Shown: positions 46,594 to 57,720 of the stretch, one piece after another
Layout: the number at the start of each line of letters is the position of its first letter
How positions within the stretch are numbered: the first letter of the stretch is position 1
Assembly: GCA_963971405.1 (NCBI GenBank)
Contig: OZ020490.1
Coordinates: 21,229,464 to 21,293,463, forward strand
Direction of reading: 5' to 3'
DNA: 64,000 bases
From: Psococerastis gibbosa
Taxonomy: Eukaryota > Arthropoda > Insecta > Psocodea > Psocidae
Notes under the pieces: model-generated
Database searches by the model: none
The model's input: the letters and a program-made list of their open reading frames with translations, nothing else
Told to the model about the DNA's origin: nothing
Program-made: the position numbers and the translations under genes

Positions 46594-46686
46594 CTGGTGA
46601 GGACACGGTGATGTGCTTCAATATTGACTACTTTCCAAGGGAAGAATACACTCCTGACCCTAATGACAGTACTATGGCAATACCTT
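46594..46686 (+). CDS. Stargazin-like gamma subunit, coding exon 2
   Basis: This encodes residues 82-112 and the first base of codon 113, completing the first extracellular loop. It holds the second conserved cysteine, C89, which in this superfamily pairs with the one in GLW..C (C78 in exon 1). A sequon N-D-S lies at N105. The acceptor follows a poly(T) tract of about 20 bases and TTGCAG; the donor is TT|GTAAGT. Both junctions are phase 1 and keep the frame through AIP-Y into exon 3. At 93 bp it is easily missed by frame scans; it has no start of its own. Low similarity elsewhere makes the splice logic the main evidence. Confidence 0.8.
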
Positions 46687-46741
46687 GTAAGTACCTACTG
46701 ACATATTGCGTATTTTATTATTCATATAGCAGCAGCCGAAC

Positions 46742-46990
46742 ATGGTGATTTGGGATTATTAAAATACCGGGGTTTATTCAATTGTTTTAAACAAATGAGT
46801 ACAGAATGCGCGGGAAATTCAAATTGATACATTAATATTTTTGGTGAGTATTTAATTTATTCTCTCTAAGATGTAGACACAATAGTTAAAATTCTTATTA
46901 TATTTCAAAATTCTACCTGTACATTTTAATGTAAATTAGCGTTTCCTTCAATTATTAAGCAATGCAACCATTCTCTTGTATTCTAATAAT
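46742..46990. repeat. Relative of the 38486 TIR element
   Basis: Blocks AAATACCGGGGTTTATTCAA, ATGCGCGGGAAATTCAAATT and CTTATTATATTTCAAAATTC match 38447-38750. The right inverted end is not preserved. It lies 55 bp past the exon 2 donor. Confidence 0.65.
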
Positions 46991-47201
46991 AGAATTTTTC
47001 ATCTGACCATTTTCACGACTGCAGAGCCAGGAATTAATTAATTTCGTCAAAATAAAAAATACAAAATATTTTGAAACTCTGCCTTAAACCTCAATTTTAC
47101 TAAATGAAATTCATAACTCATAGCGCTTTTGGCAGCGGTTTTCCTTTTCATCCCCAAGTCAAACCCCCTCTTCAGAACACTAGGGAGGGTCTGCAGACGA
47201 C

Positions 47202-48063
47202 AAGAAACGGCCCGAGTTTACTCGAACATGCTTTCCAATTTATAAATTAGCAGATATAGACATGTGTAATTTCATAGGAAATAATTTCCCTGTGGTTAAA
47301 TTTCAGATCCCTCGAGGGGGGGGGGGTCCACCTCAATATATTAAAAACCCCTTAAAACTTAATGGCATATTCTGGAACGAACAGACCAATACATTGTAGC
47401 CGTAGTAACAATGACACATGGCACGTAATGTATTGGAGCGTGAATTTGTGAATTTTCCATAATTTCTCAAAAAATAATTTTTTGCACAGAAGCAAATATT
47501 TTCTTGGGAATGCAACCTGTCCGTTTTGTTACCCTATTGAACACCTAAAACATACCTGAAGGTAGAAATCACCGATAGAAAGGTTCCACAGAAAAATTAT
47601 TTTTTAGTCATTTTTCATGAAAATTGAGTTATTTTTATTTTTTTTCCCTCGAAGCAAACTATCAAGGGGCAAGCGACCCCCCCCCCCCCCCATTTTGTTA
47701 ACATTAATAACGATTACAATATATGTGAATTTAAAAGAAATCGTTGGAGCCGTTTTTGAGGAATAATGTTTTAGATGTTTTTTTGGATTTTTTTGAGAAT
47801 AAACCACCCCAAATTGAGTTAGCCCAAAATATAAAAAAATCTTCTCGAGGTATGATGTTTGTGAACCTACATGCAAAATTTCATCAAAATCGGCCGGGTA
47901 GTTTGCCCGGAAATCGATGAACAGACAGACATACAGACAGCCATTTCGTAAAAACCACTTTTTTAGGTTCCTGGGACCTGTAAATACGTTGAAATCTCGG
48001 AATCGAAAATTTCGACCATTACAAAGCTTTTCTTATACTAGGCTACGTATAAATTGGAAAGCA
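47202..48063 (+). repeat. Interspersed repeat family R, copy 3
   Basis: Collinear with 23293-24130, from AAGAAACGGCCCGAG to ATAAATTGGAAAGC, with poly(G) near 47317 and poly(C) near 47680. Confidence 0.75.
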
Positions 48064-48225
48064 ATAACAGGAACATGGAAGACCAGAATGGCGAAGTTTC
48101 CTCTTGATAAGATATAGAATACTATGGTTATTCGACAGGCCAAAGAATTTTCCTATCATGCCATTATTTGTATTTTAGCCAATTACGCTTATACTAAAAA
48201 TCTACCAAAATTTTTAAAGGCTTAA

Positions 48226-48568
48226 GAGGACTTGCAACGTAGATAATGAGCACCCCAAAATTTGTTGTTTCTATTGACTTTTTAATTTTTATTTAATTAA
48301 CAAAGCAAGTTATTAATGATTTGGCTCATGTAAGTTGTAGAAGACTACTTCATGCATCATATAATAGGAAATATTAAATTGTTGGTACCTTAGTTTCTTT
48401 ATGTTAATTTCGCGTAGAATAGAATTTTTGGAAAAACTACAATACTGAAAAGTCCCGATTACATTATGCACGACGTATACGTAGTCTTCTACAACTTCCA
48501 AACTATTTATAACTTGCGCAGTTAACCAAAAAAAAATTGAAAAGTATTTAATTTTCCAACATATCCTC
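48226..48568. mobile_element. piggyBac-like MITE, 343 bp
   Basis: TTAA lies at both borders (48222-48225, 48569-48572). The ends GAGGACTTG and GAGGATATG are inverted repeats, and subterminal arms (GCAAGTTATTAATGATTTGG; GTAGAAGACTAC) fold back. The interior resembles 26597-26974. Confidence 0.75.
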
Positions 48569-48572
48569 TTAA

Positions 48573-50360
48573 AAATAAAAGAACAAAATAATGAAATTCA
48601 CGCAGGCTACTATTCCAATTTCCTCTTCCCCTTAAATTTTGAACCCACAGATCTGATCATCTCTTGATGTAGGTTGTCAAATTTAAAGTCAGCTCTTTAT
48701 GCCGCTGGGAGTATGCTACGAACATTATGACAATTCAAAATTTATTTTACAGCAGAGTTGTCAGTCAAGGAAAGCCCTGGTGGCGCAAAAAAAAAAAAAA
48801 AAAAAAAAAAAAAACTGAATGAGGCGAGAACGGCGGGAAAAATTCTAGTCACGTAGTTGACCCCTTACTGCAGAAACATCGATATTACCACTTTTAATTT
48901 ATTGCTGTCCATACAGTGTAAATACACTATACACACCTTTTATTTATTCTATAGTGTATAAATTAGTCATTAGCCTTCTCCAGATTTCCTGTGTTTTGTC
49001 CAATGACTTTGTTTGAATATTCGCGGGAAAGCCAATGTTGGTACCAAGTTATAAATTATTCCTTGTTAAAAAAAAGAGTTTTTGTCGCAGCTTGTCAGTT
49101 GATCAATGATGCCGATTTATATTTTACCATTTTCTTTTAATATTCTAATATTTATTTTAAAAAGATTCATTACCAGAGTAAAGTGGACCAATACTACCCC
49201 TGCTTCCTCCCTCAACTTTGACCTCTATTATGCGTGGTTCCATGGTATATAAAAATAAGGATAAAGTAGTTGAAGTAGGTACGCACAGACTTAGAATACA
49301 ATAGAAAAACCCTGAAATTGATCATCCAATACTTTATTAATTTATGAGTTGCTTTCTTTAAAACGGAGACTTGGGGCTCGCCATAAAAGGAAAAATTATC
49401 CGCCTGAATCCTGAAACCTAATGCTGGGCACCTTATCTTCATCGGTACGGGAATCGGCGGCGGCGAGCATGAAAACCCCTAGCAGTCCTCAGAACTAGAC
49501 CCTCATTGCTTTTTTGTTTTTTAATTTAATTAATCAATATAATTTCCTTCTGTTCATCTTTTTTTAAACCCTGCAAGGTTGGTATTGGGGCGGCAGTCCG
49601 ACATTCGGAATTGAGTTGCTCGGTTTACAGACAAATTATGGAGTGAGCACTAAATATACGTTTGAAACAGACTCCTCTTAAATTGATCGGTGGGAAAGTT
49701 TGAAACTCAGCAGCTGCTTCAAAAAGGGAGCGAATAAAATACGTGGGTTAAAGTTTATTGGACTTCATTTCGGAATTTCTGATCACAAAATTATTTCTTT
49801 TTAATGGTATTTTCCTTCCATTCTCTTCCATCAACATACTCTAGTGACTGGACATGGATATCGGTGGTCCTGTTCCTAGAAAAGACGGTTATTCGCTAGT
49901 TAGGCAGACTGTTTTTTTAGACGGTCCCCGGGCAACCTCATTGCCCAGTGCGCTCCGTACGCACCTGATAACAATTTGAAGTACATGGAGTAGACAGGGT
50001 AAAGTCATTTTCAGTGTGTTTTAAAATGTAATAGAAAATATGAGGAGGAAAATTAGTGTAAACATTAGATATCACAGGAAATATCAATGAAATAATATGT
50101 ATTATAATGTATGTCTACAGTATATACTAATATCGTTGAGTTGTCAAGAATATCAGGACAAACAGAATTTTTTTCTGGGTATTTTGATACATGGTATGTA
50201 CCTCATTCTAACACAGATTAGACAATTAGTGAATTTGATATGTACGAAAAACGATAGGTGTGGCAGTCCGCAGGAAAGAGTTCAAGAACTGTCGCCAATT
50301 GGCGTTAGTGAAAGCCATCACATGCCATGTGTCGAAATGTTGCATTTGGAGCATTTCTGG
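48573..50360. other. Intron 2, nothing recognised
   Basis: Contains a 28-base poly(A) run (48787-48814). Otherwise AT-rich with no coding or repeat signal that I can pair. Confidence 0.5.
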
Positions 50361-50363
50361 TAA

Positions 50364-50795
50364 GGCGCTTATTCCAAATACGTCAATAGTCAATAGTAAA
50401 TGTAGTATTGACGGACATTTTACTCTATGCCATAGTTAAAATCGATCAATGGTCATAGAGTAAAATCACGCGCTGCAAACAATAACAAACAAAAATGGCG
50501 TCATGGAATATGTTAAGTACAAACATTTTAATAGATTGTTTATAAAACAGTTTTCATCCATTAAACAGATCGGTGAAGGTCGATCTTACTTCGGATCTCT
50601 TACTATTATTAGGTTTTATTAAAAATAATAAGTGTACGTAGAAAACAAATACAAACAAAATTACAAAAATAAATACGTGTCAATAGAAGAAAAGTGATCA
50701 ATAGTTGAAAAAACAAGTGAAATGTAGTGTATCAATAAAAAATTGAAATGTCCGTCAATACCACATTGACTATTGACGTAGGTGGAATAGGCGCC
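50364..50795. mobile_element. Foldback element, 432 bp
   Basis: GGCGCTTATTCC and GGAATAGGCGCC ends are flanked on both sides by TAA (50361-50363, 50796-50798). The arms carry a different cassette (GTCAATAGTAAATGTAGTAT). The centre holds the shared palindrome (TCGATCAATGGTCATAGAGT). Confidence 0.85.
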
Positions 50796-51395
50796 TAATT
50801 TAATGGATATTTTTGACGGCGATATTTCGTGTGAAAGTTGACTTTGATTGCTCCGGTTTTTTTTTTATTTGAAAATAATACTATGTATAGTAAAATACAG
50901 AACGTTCATCAAACTATATATGAACATTGCTTCTAAGGGATTTTTTTAACTCTACAATCGATATATTCGATTAAATTAAATTTTTTACACTTGTAAGGTT
51001 TCTTTCCCAGAGAAACCCTCTTTTTCGGCATTAACTAATTTTTATAAAAGTAGGCTACAATGGTGGATCATAATCACAAGACCCTATGCAATGTGTTAAA
51101 TACGATTATAAGAATGCAGCATCAAGTAAGCCTACGGCATGGCCCTTATTTCGAACTTACCCTCTATCATGTGTTTTACGTAAATCCTGCATTATTTGGG
51201 ATTGACATTTTTTGGCGCCACATTTTTCAAAAATTTTGAAAATATAAAAAAAATTACAAACCCAACACTTGTTCTTAATCATTTTTCCAATTTTTCATTC
51301 ATGTTTGATTGATTTCTAACGCAAAAAGAGTTGGCTACTTAAGCCCCCACTATTAATCATTGGATTATTGTAATAATTTCTTTCTGTTCTTGTAG

Positions 51396-51785
51396 ACACC
51401 GTAACGAAAGCGTCAGGTTTCTTCGTAATCGCGACGCTTCTTCTGCTAGCTGGAGAACTCTGCTGCGTGTGCGGCCATATTTCCCGTCAACGTCGCCTCC
51501 TCACCTTTATATCCGGTCTCATCTTCATCATTTCCGGTTTGTTCATGCTTATCGGCCTAGTTATGTACATCTCCGTGCTGAAAGCTGAAATTGGCGGGAA
51601 GCTTCGACCGAGGTCGCAACTGCAGCCACCACTGTTTACATTTCGCTACGGATATTCGTTTATTCTCTATGTTTCCGGTTTTATTGCCACGGAAGTGTCA
51701 GGGACATGTGCTGTGTTTTTGTATATTTATTGGCACCAACGTGAGTGGCTTCATAAGAAGACGAATTTGCGGAGAAAATTGTCGG
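51396..51785 (+). CDS. Stargazin-like gamma subunit, coding exon 3
   Basis: This encodes residues 113-243 (both end codons split), the main body of the protein. Membrane segments are visible at about residues 120-141, 148-172 and 198-224. Between segments three and four is KAEIGGKLRPRSQLQPPLFT followed by RYGYSF, a stretch I know to be strongly conserved in arthropod stargazin-like proteins. After segment four comes IYWHQREW and a lysine/arginine-rich cytosolic start. The acceptor is TTCTGTTCTTGTAG and the donor TCGG|GTAAGC, both phase 1. The open frame continues 29 bases into the intron (to 51814) before a stop, which marks the exon end. This exon gives the strongest family evidence in the window. 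Confidence 0.92.
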
Positions 51786-52422
51786 GTAAGCTAACTGTGC
51801 AATCTCTTTCGTAAGTTTTTAGTCGTGTGTTTTGTTAGTTTTGGAGACATGTGTCACTTGCATATACTGTACTGTAGCTAACTGCATGAGAATTAAGAAT
51901 TGGCATCATCGTAATTGACGTAAGGTATGGCATTAACCTCTCAGTATACAAGTAGTCAGCGATGTTTATTAGTAGGCATAGATTATTGAAGATATTGAAA
52001 AATTGTTTATCAACTGTGATTAATAGTTGTTCATTGTTGCATTACGCTAGACGTAAGTGGAACCTTTTTTTTGCCCTTCACATGATAAACCCTTTGAAAC
52101 TCTGTAAACCTCTATTTTTTTAACATCGTTTTAAAATGGTTTAAATAATCCCCCGAGTAAGTTATTCTTTTGCGTTGTTGCTAGTCCTGTTGATAAGCAA
52201 TATTTCAACTTGACCAGGCAACAGAATTCTGTTAACTGCCTTAATCGCTCGCAACAACTGTTTGCTGACAGTGATTTAAGTAAACAAACTTTGTGTCGGC
52301 CCTTCCCTTCCCTGCTTGTGTATTTCGACCGCATCTCTGCCCTGTGTTGTCCTACACGACAATCCAGTTCTGGCTCCATGTATTGCACATTAATGACAAA
52401 GCTACCAGCAAGATTATGTTAC
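51786..52422. other. Intron 3, nothing recognised
   Basis: Overlapping frames on opposite strands near 52131-52458 have no motif. Confidence 0.5.
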
Positions 52423-52512
52423 GGTAGAATCCGGGCTGATGTCCCGTGGTCGTTCTGAAAACGTGCATCCAAACATTTCGTCGACATCATCACTACGTAG
52501 ACTTCTAAGATT
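52423..52512. repeat. Foldback repeat fragment
   Basis: Contains GTAGAATCCGGGCTGATG and CGTGGTCGTTCTGAAA, as at 15814 and 6571, and GTAGACTTCTAAGAT, as near 4268. Confidence 0.6.
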
Positions 52513-52554
52513 GTAGACTCTTACCGGAACTTGGGTTAAGTCATGCTTACACCT

Positions 52555-52810
52555 ACATTCGTCACCCTAAAGACAGAAGGGCGTACCATCAAGAACGAAA
52601 TTTCGGCATAACTTAATTGCGTGTAAAGATGCTTCTGCGCATAACAGTTAGATACGCCCTCCTAATCGAACATTTTGGCCTTTTTGTCACGCATGATGTT
52701 TTTTAGGCACATGCAAAGGTAGAACTTACGACAAGGTCTCTAAATCTGGTCAAAACTCAACTTCCCCAAAAATATTCGTTACGCCCTTCTGACTGTAGGG
52801 TGTCGAATGT
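52555..52810. mobile_element. TIR MITE, 256 bp
   Basis: The ends ACATTCGTCACCCTAAAG and ACATTCGACACCCTACAG are inverted repeats that continue through CAGAAGGGCGTA (about 30 bp, few mismatches). The target duplication is not clear, so the superfamily is open. Confidence 0.75.
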
Positions 52811-53337
52811 CAATGGTCAGTTCATACAGTAGTTCAGTTCAATTCAGACCATAAAATAATATATTTAAACTGGGCGACATTTCTGTAATCAAATTTGAAG
52901 TAAGTTTTGAAGTTATTGAGCGCAGTAAGGAGGCAGAGTTCATGGCGGTGTTTTTGGGATACATGCCAAATAGTATTTTTTTCTTTTTTTTTTAACTTGG
53001 AGCCCGGCTTCTGCTGTTTGTTGTAGCTACGCCTCTGATTAGGGCTTGGTATTATGAAAGTTAGGACTGTCGCCCTGTGAAAAATCTTTAAAATATGCTG
53101 TGGGTCAGTTTGTCAGCATTGTCCCATGTATGCGGTGTGGGTTGACGTGTGCCAGTTTGGCAAGAGCTAAAATTCATACAGAAACAATACCTATAATGTT
53201 AAAAAATCTATAAGGTCATTGGCAAGGCAAGGTTCAATCAATCAATCAATTTTAATATCCCAGTACAGTAATACAGTTTTACAAATTCAACATTTTCCTA
53301 TGGACCACAAACCTTCCTTTAAATAATAATAATCTTA

Positions 53338-53472
53338 GGCGCATATTCCACCTGCGTCAATAGTAAATGTGGTATTGATGTGGTAGCAGACATTTTTAGA
53401 CTGTCTTTAATGTCTGCTTCCACGTCAATACCACATTTACTATTGACTATTGACGTAGGTGGAATAAGCGCC
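53338..53472. mobile_element. Foldback element, 135 bp
   Basis: Almost entirely palindromic, GGCGCATATTCCACC to GGTGGAATAAGCGCC, with TTA and TAA outside. The arms keep TGTGGTAGCAGACATT and carry the cassette GTCAATAGTAAATGTGGTAT. It is the smallest member of the 13939 family. Confidence 0.85.
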
Positions 53473-54033
53473 TAAGATTGTAACTCAGTAGTAGTGGCTT
53501 TTCTTTATGCTATAGCTGTTCAACTATGGGTACGGCCCCTGTTAGCAAAGCTAATCTGGCACCTGTACTCTGTATTCGAGTCAAACCCTAATCTCTTCCT
53601 GGCTCATTGGAATCCATAAATCAAAAGGAATGCTGAAAAGCATTGTAAGAAGATATGGACCTCATACGTAGAGGTTCCACAATAGAGTTAACACAGCAGC
53701 ACCTTGTGCAGTCATAACGGCCCTTTGTTGCATTATGTAGGTTAATTACCCTCTATGTATCCTGTCTTGAGTTTCAAGCACAAGCACAAGGATTTCAAAC
53801 GACTGTGTGAATAATAAATTTCTGTTTATTCCACATTACAATGACACTGATGGATTAAAGTATGAATAGACATCTACATAATGAAACGGGTTATACCAAT
53901 CAGAAGTTTTCGAACATATGATTGTCAAAGGCCCGGTACACACGGACAATATGTCAAGGGAATAAATGGATTTGTGGTTGGTTGGTGCAAAAAATAGTCA
54001 AATTCTGAACACACTTCCGAAGATTTTTGGCGC
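53473..54033. other. Intron 3, nothing recognised
   Basis: Unassigned intron sequence between two foldback elements. Confidence 0.5.
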
Positions 54034-54036
54034 TAA

Positions 54037-54410
54037 GGCGCCCATTCCACCGACGGGCTAGGGCTATTTACAAAAACAGTGACGTGGTAGCAGACATTCA
54101 AGACTTAGGCGGGGTTTCCGCCGACCTCGCATTGCCGAATTGACGGAAATGTTTGTTTTCCTCTATGCCATAGTTAAAATTGATCAATGATCATACAGTA
54201 AAATCACAAACAAACAAACTAAAATTAAAAAATGGCGTCATGGGATATGTTAAGTACAAACATTTTAATAGATTTCTATAAAAAGAAAAATTCTAATTTC
54301 CGTCAATGTCATTCTGCAATGCGAGGTGGAAACGCCACCTAAGTCTTGAATGTCTGCTACCACGTCACCGTTTTTGTAAATAGCCCTAGCCGGTCGGTGG
54401 AATGGGCGCC
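54037..54410. mobile_element. Foldback element, 374 bp
   Basis: The ends GGCGCCCATTCCACCGAC and complement are flanked by TAA on both sides (54034-54036, 54411-54413). The second module start is 71 bp inside the left end (GGCGGGGTTTCC at 54108). The centre and cassette match 32309-32705. Confidence 0.88.
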
Positions 54411-54413
54411 TAA

Positions 54414-55346
54414 GGGAAACGGTGCACAGAAATCTTCTGAAGTTAACTCTGTGATTTTCCTACTACCCTTTTGCTTCAATGACAAATTTCCGTCACGTGC
54501 CACCGGCGTCTAGATCATCCGCGTGCACCGGGCCTTTGCTATTGTATTAAATTTGTATAGGTTCCCTGTTGGCTGCAAAGGTAATCACGGGGGCGTATTA
54601 CAATTTAGACCAGTTGGTCTAAACTCATTGGTGACGAAAATGGATTGACATCATAAATAAATTGTCTATTGTTAGTTTTTTTACTCGTATCTGTTTTTGG
54701 CTAAGTCATGCTTTCGCGTGTTCCATTGCGTTATTGGTAAGTTTGTCTCAGCTTGTCCATTATCGCTTGTAGCCGGTGTAGCTAGTTTGACATCGAGGAC
54801 GTATACCAGTTTGCCAATGGTCAAAAATGCATACGGAAACAATACAAATAATGTCTTTGCCATTGGACAAGGGACCAATGGGCCACTATAAGTAGCACTA
54901 GGTTCATAAATAATGAGTCCTTCAGGACATTATTAGTTTGACTTGCAGTATGTGTCCATGCTGGAGGAAAATTTAATTTTCGAAACTTTTCTTACCATAA
55001 TATTTTAACTGCCGTAACTAAAGATTCCTTTAGGACGGCTGACTAACTGTAGAGTAACTTACCCTCGTGTAAAAGCTAACATGAACTTATTAAATTCCAA
55101 ATGAAAAAGTTCAATATGCAAAAATGTCACTGATAAATTCTGTAGAGAAAAAAATTGCAACTATATAATGTATGATTCTTTAAATTGACTGCGTCCCGTA
55201 CCCAAAGGAATTCCTTTTGAAACTCTGTTATTTCTCATTTTTGTAGATAGGTAGCTATTGCGAGCTTATTATTACCTACGTTTGTAGGCGCATGCGTCAG
55301 CTCAGTTACACAAAAAATGGGTAGGGGTCATGTAGATTTATGTTGG
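54414..55346. other. Intron 3, nothing recognised
   Basis: The two overlapping 64-65 codon frames near 54681-54891 are on opposite strands and have no motif. Confidence 0.5.
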
Positions 55347-55354
55347 CTGTGGAT

Positions 55355-55833
55355 TAGAGGTGGGGCGTGACAGATATTTCCAGGGGCAACAGTGACCGGT
55401 GACAGTGACTCGACAGACACTGATACAAATACTGGTGATTTCTGTCACTGGAGTGACTGCTTTTGATCCTGCTATCTAAGTAATCTTGGTACATCTTGGT
55501 ATGAGTAATCAAAAGTCACTGTCACTTCTCTTACTTGACAGTGATTTATACAAGTTACATAGACTTATTCGTTTCGCTTAACAATTAAATTCGGTTATTC
55601 TTTTGTTTAGTTATGCTAAGAAATGTAAGAAGTAGTAATATAGATAATATATACATATATATATGTATATAAACTAAAAGCTAGCCAGTTATGGAGCAGT
55701 CACGGTGACAGCCTCGGGCATACCTTATGTTTAGCTTACGTGAGACGATCGAAAAGAATTTCGCTTAAGACCATCATAGTGACCATCGTAGACACGGTGA
55801 TAAATCACAGTGACAAGTAACTCCCCACCTCTA
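55355..55833. mobile_element. hAT-like MITE, 479 bp
   Basis: An exact 8-bp duplication CTGTGGAT (55347-55354, 55834-55841) flanks 11-bp inverted ends TAGAGGTGGGG. Inside are many short GTCACTG/CAGTGAC motifs on both strands near the ends, like subterminal transposase-binding repeats. No coding capacity. Confidence 0.88.
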
Positions 55834-56138
55834 CTGTGGATTGTTTTGTCCTATAAACTGGATGAGTATGAATTCGCTTGAAGTAGCCTAGACTAAATAA
55901 TCATTTATTTTCTATTTCACGCAAACTGAAGATTTTTCAAGTAGGCCTACATTCTTTACCTACAATATTTAGTGTGAGTACGCTTGCAACTCAAGCTGCC
56001 AATTTTAAATCACTAATAATAATAATAATATTATCAATAATATTGTTTTTACCATTTCTTTTTGAAGTAAAGTCTTGTGTCCGATTTTTCAAACCACCAT
56101 ACTAAAAGTTGGTAGGCTGCCGTCAATGGTGAGTAAAT

Positions 56139-57720
56139 TGTAAGGTGAAACTGGAGAGATAGACCAATTACCAGATGGTAACCACAAAACTGGAGATAAC
56201 TCCTCCTTCTATCAAATCCGACTCATCTTAACAAGGGTGGCCTCAGCCGGTGCGTCGGTAGCTCAGGGACGGCAGAAAGTAAAGGGCGTGGATCATGGGG
56301 CTAAATATTCGCAAAAGAGAGAGAGAGAGAGTCTCAACCTAGAGAGATGCGGAGGAAGCACAGAGAACACCAGATTGTCCAAGATCAGCAAATATATTTG
56401 GTCACTTCTTCCTCGACCGGAAAAATTTGGCCGCTGCCAAACATCATTATAACACCACGACAAACAATAGAAATTGGCATATCGCCGGAGATCCGACATT
56501 GGTTCGGTGAGGAACGGGGAGAGTGTGTCCGATTCCATCCGGAGACCGGATACAGAATTGAATCTGGACCACTCCCTCCGTTCGTCATCGAACCCACGAT
56601 CATCCTAGTTAACATTGCGCACAATTAGACGGAGAATTTTCTGAGCACTGGACTTTTGTAAAGAGAGAAATATCATGGTGCCAGTCTCAGAAATCTACAC
56701 ATTACAAAATATTATCCAGAGGACTGACCGACCATCTGCCCTGGGAGGGGATCATGGCCCCGGATGAGGAAGAGGAGCGACCCGCTCCCTTCTCCAACCG
56801 AATCCATCCTCCACTTCCAGATCAGCGACGTCGTCCCGCGCACAATCTAGATAACACAGCATAAAGTACATTTTCCTTTCAGTTACAAAACAATAATGGA
56901 GACTTACAGGTGCAGAGAATTCTTACTACTAATAAGACGAATGAAGTGAAGTGAAGTTGTAATTGCTGAGGACCCTCGTCCTACCCATTCTTTTAGCCCT
57001 GGTGCATCTTTCCCTCGGTATGGCCTTTACGGGCCGATGATGGTCTCGGTCCGGTCTTCCCGTCCTCCAAGAAGTTCCCCTCCACGTAGTTCCCCATCAG
57101 GGGATTTACGTCGAGAACGCCTCCTCGGAACTCTTGTAACACCGGTTCTCGCCTTACACCATAGGTTAGCCCAGGTTAGGGTTGGATGGATTTAATTGCT
57201 ATTCACTTTACATTAGACAAGGGTTTTTACTTTTATTTAAATTCTGATCTTATCAGTTGTAAGTCGTCCTTCACTCTGGCTTCAAGAAGTGATTTTATCA
57301 TCCACGTAAACTTTCTTCTGCTATGGTTATGAAAGGAAAAGGCGCGTAAAAGTTTGTGAGTTGGCGCAAACGGTAAATTTCTATATTTCTTCTGTTTTTC
57401 AAGGAACTGAATGTTCTTGTAATTTATTTTTACGAGAGGTAGTTATATTCCGAGCAGAGGGTTAGGAATCTGCTTTTCTCTAAGTGTTTTATTAAATTTG
57501 TATTTTCTCAGATTACGGTTTATTACTTATCGCAAATTTTGCCTTAATCATTCGAGTGTCGAAGCTTTGTTATTGTTTATAAACAAATATGGCTACGGAG
57601 GGCCTTGTCAGGAATCGGATTATTGTAAGTTTTATTAATTTCCTTGTATTGTATCAAGCCCTGCATTTCGACCCCACGGTCGGAATGATTTTGACACGGT
57701 AACGGAAATAACCCGTTACA
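56139..57720 (-). repeat. LTR (3' LTR of the minus-strand element)
   Basis: 1582 bp, starting TGTAAGGTGAAACTGG and ending ACCCGTTACA on the + strand. Includes an AG microsatellite near 56318. Open frames inside recur identically in the other LTR and are not separate genes. Next to its inner border lies the motif ATGACGTCCTA (57723), a candidate polypurine-tract region on the minus strand. Confidence 0.93.

Noticed and set aside
56237-56624. Four open frames repeated exactly at 60776-61163 as a gene duplication
   Set aside because: The duplication is the LTR pair itself. The frames are inside LTR sequence on both strands and are not separate genes.
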